Origin: Codonopsis lanceolata
Lineage: Eukaryota; Streptophyta; Magnoliopsida; Asterales; Campanulaceae
Assembly (NCBI GenBank): GCA_013146195.2
Contig: CM028377.1
Location: 6,920,239-6,984,238 of the forward strand
DNA length: 64,000 nucleotides
Direction: 5' to 3'
Within the stretch, counting starts at the first letter, position 1. Each line of letters starts with the position of its first letter. The position numbers and the translations under genes are program-made. Below, one piece after another: positions 12,525 to 23,683 of the stretch. The notes under the pieces are model-generated. The model ran no database searches and was not told the DNA's origin. It saw nothing but the letters and a program-made list of their open reading frames with translations.

Positions 12525-12532
12525 TATAAATA
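12525..12532 (+). promoter_or_regulatory. TATA box, gypsy copy 2 5' LTR
   Basis: TATAAATA, conserved in the 3' LTR at 23333-23340 and in copy 1 at 5720-5727. Confidence 0.75.
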
Positions 12533-12873
12533 GGGGTTTTCTTTCTATTGAACAACAACTTTTGAGTATTGTTATTTTGTGAGTTTATCAAAACTTATTG
12601 GTTCTTCTTGAACTATTGAGAATATACAGGTGTGAAGCTTGTGTGTTCATCTTTGACTTATCAATTGATTCATCCATATCAATTGTGGCGTCTTTCACTA
12701 TACTTAGGTTCTTCAATAGCTTCGTTTGCGGGTTGCGGCTGTACATGCCAAGGTTCTTGTCGTGCTAATTGTTTGGTCGAGGTGTCACCCCCGCAAACAT
12801 CCTTCGATCCTAAGCTTCCGCCGCGTGAGTAAATCGTTCTTCAACGAAGCCTTCCGAGAGGATCGTATCATTT

Positions 12874-12885
12874 TGGTATCAGAGC
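12874..12885 (+). other. Primer binding site, initiator tRNA-Met
   Basis: TGGTATCAGAGC, 3 bp after the 5' LTR end. This is the complement of the 3' end of plant initiator tRNA-Met, which primes minus-strand synthesis. Confidence 0.93.
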
Positions 12886-13595
12886 AATGGTTTGTCCATA
12901 ATCTATCCTGTCTTTAAATTGTTCTTAATTAGTTATTTGTTTCTTTCTCTTCTTCCTTCGAATTAGGATCATCAATCCTACGTTTGTTTGTCATATTCGT
13001 GATTTATTGGTTCTTTTCAAACCCTAATCTTCTAGGGTTATAAACTAAAATAAATAAATTATTACTGTTATTCTTGCTGCTTGATAAATTCGGTAGAGAC
13101 TAAAAAAAAGTACAAATCTCCTGAAAAAAAAATTAGGGAGAAAAGGAAAGGGGACATTACCAGTGACCGAATCAAAAAGTTAGATTATGATTAAAAAAAA
13201 AAAAAAAACTGCTCATGCGTCACTGTTCACAGAGTACTGTTCATCGGTTACTGTTCATCCATACAGTTTGGCAAATTTCGGACTGTTCTTAATTACAAAA
13301 AAATAATATGAATCAAATTTTGGATTCGAAAATTGAATATTCTGATCAAAAGCTTTCTAAACGTTGTGCGTCTTCGTTTCTTCAAATTTCTTACTCTTGA
13401 ATTAATACTCTATATGTTATCAATTGTTGAGTCTTGTGTTGAACTGCCACTTGATTTGCACTTTTTAATACTTGATAGTTCTTTTAGAACCCTAAAGTTT
13501 TGATTTGAGTGATAAAAATCTTTTGTGTGATACAAGAGTGGAGAGAAACACGTAAGGGAGTTTTGTAAGGAATTAAAATAGCAAATGATAATAAA

Positions 13596-14850
13596 TTGTT
13601 CATGGAAGCCATGATGGCTAAGATGGAAAAGATGATGAGGGAACAAAGGGAGGAGATGCACGAGGTGATGGGTAAGATGAGTGAGGAGTTTAATGAGAAG
13701 CTAGATGTGATAGGTAATGCAAGCAAGAGTCAAAGTCCAGTTGAACCTAGAGAAATACTCAAACATAATCTAGAGGAAGAGTTCGGTGGGGAGGATTGGG
13801 ACTCAAATGATAGGAGAGACAGGAATAGATGGGGAGGAAATAGAGAAGATAATAATATGAATGGGATAAAATTGAAGGTGCCTATTTTCATGGGTAAAAA
13901 TGATCCATAATTATACCTAGAGTGGGAGATGAAGATGGAGAGAATCTTTGGGTGCCATAACTATACCGACTTGAAGAAAGTCAAACTAGCTGCCATTGAA
14001 TTTTCCGACTATGCTGCGGTTTGGTGGGAGAAAATGAGGGTGGATAGAGCGAGATATAGGGAACCTCAAGTTGAGACTTGGGAGGAGATGAAAAGAGTGA
14101 TGAGGAGACGGTTCATACCATCTCATTATTATAGGGACCTACACCAAAGACTACAAACCTTGAGGCAAGGTACTAAGAGTGTAGAGGAGTATTACAAGGA
14201 GATGGAGGTTGCTATGATTAGAGCACACATAGAGGAGGATAGTGAGGCAACCATGGCCCGCTTTCTAATGGGGTTAAATAAGGAGATTGCTAATGTAGTG
14301 GAGTTGCAAACGTATGTAGACATTAATGAAATAGTTCAAAAGTCTATTAAGGTAGAGCAACAAGACAAGAGGAGGGTAATGCACAAGTTTTCCCTAACTC
14401 TAATTGGAAGCCTAATTATGGAAATCAAAGAGAAGATAAAACTGTTGTGAAGTCTAGGTTTGAGACCCCAAAGGTTACAACATCTACACCTACTTCTACT
14501 TCAACCCGAACACGCTAGAACCAAGACAAGAGACTTTCGATGTTACAAGTGTCAAGGTATGGGGCACTTTGCCAATAAGTGTGTGAACAAAAAGGTGTTG
14601 GTTATGAGGGAGAATGGAGAGTTTTCATCCGAGGATGAGGAGGAGGCGTGTTCACAAATACCGCCTTTAGAGGTGGTTGAGGAGGTTGAGGAGGAGGTAG
14701 TAGATAGGGTGAGTTTGGTGACTAGGAGGGTAATGAATGTACAAGCTAGAGAGGAGGATGAGACTTTGCAAAGGGAGAACATATTTCATACTCGTTGTCA
14801 AGTGAAGGGTAGGAATTGTGGAGTCATCATAGATGGGTAGTTGCACTAAC
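13596..14850 (+). pseudogene. Gypsy copy 2 gag (capsid and nucleocapsid), broken
   Basis: The structural protein region. A Met/Glu/Lys-rich coiled-coil start (about 13600-13720) leads to a Ty3/gypsy Gag domain (retrotrans_gag family) at 13920-14400. It shows KKVKLAAIEF, AAVWWEK, ETWEEMK, RRRFIPSHYYRDL, EEYYKEMEVAMIRA and NVVELQ. A stop at 13908-13910 splits it and a frameshift follows near 14440. The nucleocapsid zinc knuckle at 14541-14583 reads CYKCQGMGHFANKC (C-X2-C-X4-H-X4-C). An acidic linker follows, leading into protease. The start is uncertain because several methionines lie close together. The family is certain. Confidence 0.88.
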
Positions 14851-17771
14851 GTGGCTAGTACTACCATGGTGATGAAATTGGAGTTACCTTTCATTTGGTG
14901 CCTATACAGGCCAGTCATATGTTGCTAGGGAGGCCTTGGCAATTTGATAGGAGAGTTCACCATGATGGGTACACGAACAAGTACTCATTTGTTTTCAACA
15001 ACAAACATATTATACTTGCACCACTTACTCCAAAGCAAGTATATGAAGATCAGCTTAGTATACAAAAGAGTGCGGCTTGTGAGGAAAAGAACATAGAGAT
15101 AAAAGAAGCCAAACAAAAGGAGAGATTGAGAGAAAACAAGAGTGAGAGGCCGGCTGAAAACATGAGAGCTAGTAGTGAGATAGACGGGCAAAAGGAGAGC
15201 AAAGTGAGCAATAAAAATATAAAAGAGAGAAATGAGGGGAAAAACCATGAGCGAAAAGATAAGAATTTCTATGCTAGGGCAAGTGATGTTAAAAAGGCAA
15301 TGTTTCTTAACAGGCCCATGATCGTACTTATGTATCGAGAGGCATATTTGAGTACTAACGATGATTTACTTAACACTTTGCCTAGTTGTATATCTTATGT
15401 CATACAGATTTATGAGGACGTGTTTCCTGAAGAGATTCCAAGTGGGTTACCTCCAGTTAGAGGTATTGAACATCAAATTGATTTTGTACCTGGCGCATCG
15501 ATTCCTTACCGACCAGCCTATAAAAGTAATCCCGAGGAAACAAAGGAGCTTCAAAGGCATGTTGATGAGCTCTTAATCAAAGGACAAATAAAGGAAAGTA
15601 TGATTCCTTGTACAGTACCAGTCTTGTTGATACCAAAGAAAGATGGATCTTGGAGGATGTGCGTGGATTGTCGAGCCATAAATAACATCACGGTAAAGTA
15701 TCGCTTTCCTATTCCTAGACTAGAAGATAGGCTTGACAATATGCATGGTGCTCGATATTTTACAAAACATGATTTAAAACAAGTATACCATCAGATTAGG
15801 ATAAAAGAGGGAGATGAGTGGAAAACTGCATTTAAAACTAAACATGGATTGTATGAATGGTTAGTTATGCCTTTTGGGTTAACTAATGTACCTAGTACTT
15901 TCATGAGATTAATGAACCACATCTTACGTGCATACATTGGTAGATTTGTAGTAGTATACTTTGATGACATATTAATTTATAGTAAAGACTTGGATGAGCA
16001 TGTTAATCATTTAAAATCTATTTTAGATGTTTTGCGAAAAGAAAAGTTATTTGCTAATCTTAAAAAGTGTACTTTTTGCACGGATAGTCTGTTTTTCCTT
16101 GGTTTTGTTGTTAGTTCACAGGGTATTCAAGTTGATTAAGAAAAGATGAGAGCTATACAAGAATGGAAGAGCCCAACGAGTGTTGGAGAAGTTCGTAGTT
16201 TTCATGGCCTTGCTAGTTTTTATAGAAGGTTCGTGAAAGATTTTAGCAGTATTGCTGCTCCCTTGACCGAGGTAATAAAGAAAAGTGTGGGATTTAAGTG
16301 GGGAGAAGAACAAGAGAAAGCGTTCGTGACGCTCAAGGAAAGATTAACAAATGCACCACTTCTTGTCCTACCTAATTTTGAGAAAGCGTTTGAGATAGAG
16401 TATGATGCATCCGACATTCGAATTGGAGCAGTCTTGATGCAAAAGGGTAAACCAATTACATACTTTAGCGAGAAGTTAAGTGGGGCATCGATGAACTACC
16501 CTACACGCGACAAGGAATTATATGCATTGGTACGTGCTTTAGAGACATGGCAACACTACCTGTGGCCTAAGGAGTTTGTCATTCACACGGATCATGAGAC
16601 ATTGAAGCATTTAAAGGGACAACACAAACTTAACCGACGACATGCAAGATGGATGGAATTCATCGAGACGTTTCCTTACATCATCCGGTACAAGAAAGGT
16701 AAAGAGAATGTGGTAGTCGACTCCCTTCCTCGAAGGTACACTTTAATTTCTGCTTTAGATGCTAGAGTTCTAGGATTCGAACATATTAAGCAACTGTATC
16801 ATGATGACCTTGATTTTAATGAAGAGTATAAAAATTGTGAAAGAATTGCATGCGGAAAGTACTATAGGTATGAGGATTTTCTGTTTAGGGAGAATAAACT
16901 TTGTATACCTCATTGTTCCTTGAGAGACTTGCTAGTGAAAGAATCCCATGGTCGGGGATTAATGGGTCATTTTGGGGTGGCTAAAACTTTGTCAATTCTA
17001 CAAGAACATTTCTTTTGGCCACACACGAAACGAGATGTAGAGAGAATTTGTGGAGGTGTGTGACTTGCTTACAAGCTAAGTCAAGGGTGCAAGCCCATGG
17101 GTTGTACATGCCTCTACCGATTCCAGATCATCCTATCCATGGACTTCGTGTTAGGGATGCCTAGAACCAAACATGGGAATGATTCTATATTTGTGGTAGT
17201 GGATAGGTTTTCAAAAATGGCACTCTTTGTACCTTGTCATAAAACCGATGATGCTTCACATATTGCGAATTTGTTCTTTCACGAAATTGTTAGACTCCAT
17301 GGCATGCCTAGAGCTATCGTGTCTGATAGAGATTCCAAATTCCTTAGCTACTTTTGCAAGACCTTGTTGGGTAAGCTTGGTACGAAACTTTTATTTTCTA
17401 CTACAAGTCAACCCCAAACTGATGGTCAAACGGTAGTTGTTAATAGGACATTATCTGCATTGTTGCGTTCTATACTTTCTAAGAATTTAAAATCTTGGGA
17501 AGACTGTTTGCCACATATTGAATTTGCATATAATAGAACTGTTCATTCAGCCACTAAATATTCTCCATTTGAAATTGTTTATGGTTTTAATCCTTTAACT
17601 CCTTTGGATTTATCACCATTACCTGTTTCTGAGTTTGTGAATTTAGATGGCAAAGCAAAGGCAGAATTTGTTAGAAAGTTGCATGAGAAGGCAAGGCTCA
17701 ACATTGAGCGGAGAACGGAACCGTACGCAAAGCAAGCCAATAAGGGAAGGAAACACTTGGTGTTTGAACCG
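14780..17771 (+). pseudogene. Gypsy copy 2 pol: protease, RT, RNase H, integrase core (broken)
   Basis: The aspartic protease start (VIIDG, about 14826) is followed at once by a frameshift; HMLLGRPWQFDR lies near 14920. Reverse transcriptase occupies about 15500-16100, with VPVLLIPKKDGSWRMCVD and the catalytic YFDD at 15957-15968, and ends in a stop at 16137-16139. RNase H occupies about 16380-16740 (YDASD, FSEKLSGA, TDHETLK). The integrase zinc region near 16970 frameshifts near 17060. The integrase core begins at about 17140 (MDFVLGMP, SDRDSKF, SQPQTDGQT). At 17433-17435 the codon expected for the catalytic glutamate of the D-D-35-E triad encodes valine. The frame is then cut at 17771 by a long LTR. 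The gene is not functional. Confidence 0.92.
17767..17771. repeat. Target site duplication AACCG, left copy
   Basis: AACCG at 17767-17771 and again at 22661-22665. Taking out 17772-22665 rejoins the pol frame at Phe-Glu-Pro-Gly-Asp-Trp. Confidence 0.93.
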
Positions 17772-20700
17772 TGTAAGACCCCGAGTCCTTAGGATTAACT
17801 TGGAATGGTTTTGGGTTGAATTTTGTGTAGCATTGCACACGCTTGAGATCGGGTTTCAGTTTGGGCCGCGTATTCACGCATGCCAGATATAACCTGTAGT
17901 TTAACAGCCACAGTTTTGTATAGACACCTCAGAACCGAGATCCGTTTGGTGCGTTAGAAGCTACACTTCGAGATCTTTCTAACCATACCTTATTTGTAAT
18001 TTTTGGGCTTATAGATCACCCTAGGCTCATCTTTGAAGTTGACTGAAATTATTGGATAACATTTGGGCTTTGGTCACTTTTGGCCCATTAGGCTTTGAGC
18101 TCATTTACCTCCCTTACTTGATATTCAGCCATAATCCACCATTTGTGAGTTCGAAATTTTGACTTCCAAACCCGATTTTTTATAGAATATTTATCCATTT
18201 TTTATTTCGACTCCGCAGGGGTGTTGTACGTGTTGGAAGCTTATTTTGTACCCAAAATTTTTGGAGCAGTGTAACTAACTCCTTTGAGGTTTGTAATTTA
18301 TTTAGGGGATGATTATACCCTTATTTAAATTTAGATATAATAATAAGAAATTATTATTTAGGGCAAATGAATAATTAGCGTTTGCGACCCTAAAGTGTTT
18401 TAGTATTTTAATTGACCCTACATGGTTAATTCGTATGACTGTTAAAATATTAATTGAGGGAATAATATATTAGTCCCTACGTGTTAGAAATATTTTTGTG
18501 GTATATTGTATTTCACTTTACGGAGTCAAATTGAAGTTGATTTAAAATTAAGTCAACTGGGTAGTACAGACTGATTTTGGTACGCAACTGAGTTGTTTTG
18601 ATCGAGGAACCCTCGAAAGATTTTTGTTTGGTTTAAGATTTTTAAGGCTTTTACTTTAAACATTTACAGAGTGTCAGGAGAAAAAATCACGTCGTTTCGT
18701 CGAATGGTGTTTAAACTGGAGCCGTTTGAAAATCAATGTTTTAGGCTGGTACTGTAGCAGGCGGGCAGCAGCATTTTTTTTATGTTTTGGAGTGAGATGT
18801 CTATCCTAACCTCCAATTAAACCCCCTCCCTTTTTCTTGTGCACTCCCTTGGGGGGTAACATGGTCCCTTAGCCTTTCTTTAAGGCCTAAAACTCTTCCT
18901 CCCCTTCATTATTTGGGGCAGCACCGTGACATACAGAGAGGGAGATAGAGAGAGAACGAGAGAGCTCCCATGGAGGAACTCCGGCGATTCCCGGAGCTAC
19001 GGGCATCCGATCGTCGAACCGAGACCGTCATCGCGAAGCTCTTGACGAGGAGAACGTTTCCCCTCAGTTTGTTCCCATTTTATTTCGAGTTTATCGCCCG
19101 AAATAGGTACGTGACTAAACTCTCTACTTTCTCTTTCTAGCTCAAATTGAGGCTAGGGTGTTAGAGACTTGTTCTCCATGAATTGTTGAGTTATTACATG
19201 TCTTGATGATGAGTTTTGATTTTTAAACATATGGGGTTTGGGGCTGTTGAACATGAGGTGAGATTTGTTGGGTTTGTTGTGTTTATTGAAGTAATTAGGA
19301 ATGAAAATTACTTGTTATCGGGTTTAGAAACCAAAAGATTACAAATCCCGAAATTATACATTGCCCTAGAATTCGGAAAATTTTATTTTGACTCAACGGA
19401 GTTAATTAAAATTTTAAAGTGTTGTTTTGAGCCCTAGGATAAATTCCTACGACTTTTTGGGTTCGTCAGGTCTCAATTGAGAGATTTCGAGAATTGGTCG
19501 GGTGAGACCGGAATTGGTGAATTTGTGTATTGATTGGGTTTAGGACTCCAATTGAAGTCCTTGGGTGATACTAGCATGAGAATATTGTTAGTTAACAAAA
19601 TTAAGTTGTTTGAGAATTTGGGAAGCAAAGAAAAAGAAAACAGATTTTGAAATGATTCAGTCCCTGTTTTGGGCATTTTTTCGAAAAATACTGTAGCGAT
19701 TCCGTCTGTGATAATTTTCCGATTTCTGGATATGTTATACCTATACATGTTAGGTAACTCCATGTAAAGTTTCATTAATTTTCGAGTTAAGGAAGTATTT
19801 TTCATGAGTCACGAAACATGGCTGCGACAGTGAGACTATCACAGTGAAAACAGATTTTTCCAAGGGATTGAGGTGACCGTATTCTAAATAATACAAGTCC
19901 AAATGTAGTACTTTAAAGTTCTAAATTATAGTTTCAAGAGTCTAATTTCTGAATATATAAAATTCATGAAATTTGGAGTTGTGAGAATTAATGGTTTAAT
20001 TTACAAGTTGATTGGGCAGAATGTGTAATAGCAGTAAATCTGATTGTTATCATGAAATTGAAGTGACTATATTTGGATGAATATAAATCCGAATGAAGTG
20101 ATTTAAAAGGCTAAGTTATAGTTTGAAGAGTCTAGTTTCTGAATATATAAGGTTCATGAAATTTAGAGTTATGATGAGTTATTGGTCAATTTTACAAAAT
20201 GGCTGTGCAGAATGAGTTATTACTAAGTTGGAATTCCAACTGTTAGAATGGGTATCTTTCGGTGCATGAACATCGAGTAGAGAAGGATTGACTTGGTTTG
20301 AAGAATGGATTACCATTCAGGGATATTATAGAGTGTATCCTCAATTTCGATGTAGAGACCCTTTAGATGCTCTAAGAGCATAGTGAATTTGTATCTAATA
20401 AACGATTCTATTCACGTAAATATGATGGGATGAGTTTATGAACTAACATGAACTTTAATGAGTTGAGACTATAAAATGATTTATTATTCTAGAAATATTG
20501 TAAGGCGTATACCATTGTTGATTAAGTACCCTAGACTAACAAAGTAGTCTTGGTGAATATATGATGGGTTAATGGTTAAGTAAATAACTTAGCTTGGTTG
20601 TATACTAGAATATGAAATTCTATGGTTGATTTAGATTATGACTAAATACATAATTCCTACCTTTGTTGAGATTTGTATCTTGTATGCGTGTGAGAGTATG

Positions 20701-22660
20701 ACTCAAGAAGCATATATTGCCTTTGATTACTTGGTGATTTTATTGGTGTTGATTTCCTGACTTGTGTTTAAATTGTATTCCATTAACAAGTGGAACTGCA
20801 AACTTGAAATCGACTTAGGCTACCAACTCGTACTTGAGTTAGTGACTTGTGAACTAGGGTTCCAAAATTGAATGAGAACCTAGAAATGCCTTAAATGAAA
20901 ACGTAGAACGAGACCCTACAACTCCTAGAATCCATTGACTAGATTACTAGCTTTTGGACCTTGACTTGAATAGAGTGGACAACTTGACACTTGGGGTTTT
21001 AGAGACTCAATGAGCTCCTATTGTGGTTTTGTGATTATTGTAACAATGTGCATAATTGTATGAGTTTAGTAGATCTTTATATCTACTTGAGAATTTGCAA
21101 GTAAACACCTACTTGTGCATTGCATATAAGTCCAGCTGGCATTACTTGAGTTTTACGTTGATGGTGGGACGATGCATTGTCTTCACGAATTATGGGATTC
21201 GTGGTTGCAATGTATCGCCGCACCGGATTCGGTTCACACACCCCTCCACTGCTAGCTACAGTGGGGAAGTAGCCCCATTAGTCGTAACCAGAAGAGCGCA
21301 TTGGTTAGTGCTATTTTCCCGAGTAGAGAGCTCGGACCCGAGAAGAGAGCTCGGTACTTTGATACCCGATCACGGGTATCACTGCCATGATATGATTAAT
21401 ATTTGTGATTGCAGGAGCAACACAGCGACATTGATTCGGTATTCTCTCTTAAACCTTTATGTGGCTTACTATGAGCACTTATGTGATAACAATGTGTTAC
21501 CTGAGACATGAAATCTAAATGACCATGTTTGTATTAATTGTGAATTAATGCGAGACTTGATATGTATATTTGTAGATATACATACTTATACTTGAGAATT
21601 CCATGATTGACATAAAGGGTAAATATATATAGATATACATTCCTTTATAGATGTTGATTCTTTGTGAAATGTTTTCTGACTTATTTGGTTTATTTATGAT
21701 CAGGGAATTTCACCCTAGTCGTTTCGACGATTTAGTACATGAACAGAGAGATTATCTTGAGAAGTGTCGAGTATACGACACGTCTTCGTGGGTTTTAGTC
21801 GTAACAATGTGCGATGACATGTTTTATTATAACAATGTTTCATTTATGATATGTTGTTTGTATGACTCACTCCGTACTTTACTTTCCAGTGTGCAGTTGT
21901 TCGTAAGCCGCGTTGAGGCTGAGTAGATCCCGTCTGTAGCAGAGCCACGTGGATCGATAGTTGAGTTGAGGTCGTTATATATGTGCAGTTATCTCCTCCT
22001 GAGCTTTTGTTACCGGAAGCTAGTCCGCTTATTTCAGTATTTATATTTGTGTCCTTTTACCTTGTCGAGGACAGTATTTCTTTTGTAAAGTTATATAAAC
22101 TTTGCAGTCGGGTAGATTGTTCTAGTATTGTTGTATTATTCCTATAGCCGACATTTGTAGTCGGGCACGAGTGCTCCAGAGTATAATAATCTGTCAGTTG
22201 TACCCCGGGCAGTAGTAGCTTCAAGGATTTCATTATTCTAGTTATCCTAGTTGTTGTTTTGGTTGTTGTTGTTGTTGTTACCCCGGTATGCTTTAGCCGT
22301 GGGTCATTGTTATATCAGGTTGGTTTTTGATGAAACGCCGGCCTGGAGTGCGGATGGTTAGTTCTGCGTCTGCAATGTTGCGGCACGCGAGTTTCGTTTT
22401 CATACCTCGTGAGGCAAGGCCTCTCTTGGTTTCATTTGTTTCAGTCTCGAGCTCTTAAGCTCGAGGGCTTGTTCTTTAACGCTTCCGCATCTTCGAAATT
22501 TTGAAATACGTATTTTAGTACGGCTTCTTGTTCCTGTCTAGAGCTTGTTAGCTCGAATGTTCCACTTGCACTTTGTTTTAGCAAGTGTTTGTCCTCTCTT
22601 GTGTAGTTCCAGCGGCACGACCTCGAGATTCCGTGCTGGAATCCGGGTCGGGTCGTCACA
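17772..22660 (+). mobile_element. Very long solo LTR (4.9 kb) in gypsy copy 2 integrase
   Basis: Starts TGTAAGACCCCGAG and ends GGGTCGTCACA, with a perfect 5-bp TSD AACCG. It has no gag, pol, primer site or inner LTR boundary, so it is read as a solo LTR left by LTR-LTR recombination. It is related to 5959-10080: the GGAACCCTCGA block (18605), the CGTCGTTTCGTCGA block (18689) and the GGGTCGTCACA end are shared, while the middle differs much more. Two similar blocks at about 19870-20010 and 20040-20190 (CTAAGTTATAGTTTGAAGAGTC type) form an inner duplication. No gene is seen in it; the 151-codon ORF at 21056 has no recognisable domain. Confidence 0.85.
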
Positions 22661-22990
22661 AACCGGGTGATTGGGTTTGGTTGCATGCGCAAAGAAAGAT
22701 TTCCCCAACAACGGAAGTCAAAATTGATGCCAAGAGGCGATGGACCGTTCCAAGTGTTGGAGTGAATCAATGACAATGCCTACAAATTGGATCTTCCAGG
22801 TGAGTATAATGTTGTTGATTTGCGTCCGTATGATGTAGGTGATTTGAGGACAAATCCTTTTCAAGAGGGAGGGAATGATGAGGACATCCCCAACAACAAC
22901 AACTCAACACCGATGCCGACAACCAGTGGACCAGTCACAAGAGCTAGAGCCAAGAAAATACGTGACGAAGTCAATGACATGGTTTGTGAG
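22661..22990 (+). pseudogene. Gypsy copy 2 pol C-terminus, running into the 3' LTR
   Basis: Continues the integrase C-terminus after the insertion with GDWVWLH, then a one-base frameshift, then PRGDGPFQVLE, a stop, and INDNAYKLDLPGEYNV. From 22787 it is open through the polypurine tract into the 3' LTR (GGNDEDIP, then the S-G-P-V-T-R-A-R-A-K-K stretch at about 22925-22960), and the frame stays open to about 23149. The GPF-LDLPGEY-DLR order is typical of the C-terminal tail of many plant Ty3/gypsy integrases. No clear chromodomain is visible. Confidence 0.85.
22863..22875 (+). other. Polypurine tract, gypsy copy 2
   Basis: AAGAGGGAGGGAA immediately before the 3' LTR start TGATGAGG. It lies inside the pol reading frame. 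Confidence 0.85.
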
Positions 22991-23678
22991 ACAATGGAGA
23001 TGGAAGAACGAGCAATGAGCCATGAAGAGAAGACCCCAAAGGGTCAAAGGAAGCTGCTGAACGTGATCCAAGTCAAGAGGGATGATTACGTACCTTGTTA
23101 TTATGAAAGAAAACATTCTGGAAGGCTTGCGGACGCAAGGTCATCATAGGCTTGTGACAGTAAGGTGTGACACTTTACGGGCCGACTTTCTGCTAAACTT
23201 GCGAACGCAAGGTGTCAAGGGGCTTGCGACCGCAAGGTCCCCCGAACTGTCGTTTTTTACTGCATTGTAAATTAGGGTTTCGTCCAAACTTTACCCTAAT
23301 TCTTTTAGTACGAGTTTTCAGCCTAGTTTAGGTATAAATAGGGGTTTTCTTTCTATTGAACAACAACTTTTGAGTATTGTTATTTTGTGAGTTTATTAAA
23401 ACTTATTGGTTCTTCTTGAACTATTGAGAATATACAGGTGTGAAGCTTGTGTGTTCATCTTTGACTTATCAATTGATTCATCCATATCAATTGTGGCGTC
23501 TTTCACTATACTTAGGTTCTTCAATTGCTTCGATTGCGGGTTGCGGTTGTACATGCCAAGGTTCCCGTTGTGCTAATTGTTGGGTCAAGGTGTCACCCTA
23601 GCAAACATCCTTCGATCCTAAGCTTCCGCCGCGTGAGTAAATCGTTCTTCAACGAAGGCTTCCGAGAATATCGTATCA
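22876..23678 (+). mobile_element. 3' LTR of gypsy copy 2
   Basis: 803 bp, collinear with the 5' LTR, followed by TSD TCCGG at 23679-23683. TATAAATA at 23333-23340. Confidence 0.93.
23126..23237. repeat. Paired GC-rich dyads in gypsy copy 2, 3' LTR
   Basis: CTTGCGGACGCAAGG at 23126-23140, a damaged copy at 23151-23165, CTTGCGAACGCAAGG at 23198-23212 and CTTGCGACCGCAAGG at 23223-23237. The third copy is a good dyad here but damaged in the 5' LTR, and the second is the reverse. Confidence 0.88.
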
Positions 23679-23683
23679 TCCGG

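Larger units (their letters stand above)
12068..12870 (+). mobile_element. 5' LTR of gypsy copy 2
   Basis: TGATGAGG...CGTATCA, 803 bp, flanked by TSD TCCGG on the left and the primer site on the right. It contains dyads at 12318-12429 and TATAAATA at 12525-12532. Its first 240 bp correspond to the end of the pol reading frame (T-R-A-R-A-K-K) seen intact in the 3' LTR. Confidence 0.93.
12068..23678 (+). mobile_element. Ty3/gypsy retrotransposon copy 2, complete but inactive
   Basis: 5' LTR 12068-12870, tRNA-iMet primer site 12874-12885, gag 13596-14850, pol 14780-17771 and 22661-22990, polypurine tract 22863-22875, 3' LTR 22876-23678, TSD TCCGG on both sides. Without the 4.9-kb insertion the element would be about 6.7 kb. 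Both LTRs are 803 bp with no indels; by eye they differ at roughly 40 positions (about 5 percent). Gag and pol carry stops and frameshifts. Pol runs into the 3' LTR, as in CRM-type chromoviruses, so a CRM-like placement is possible but not shown. Confidence 0.93.

Noticed and set aside
21056..21511. 151-codon frame in the 4.9-kb LTR
   Set aside because: No domain; sits in LTR sequence and is not kept in the related 4.1-kb LTR.
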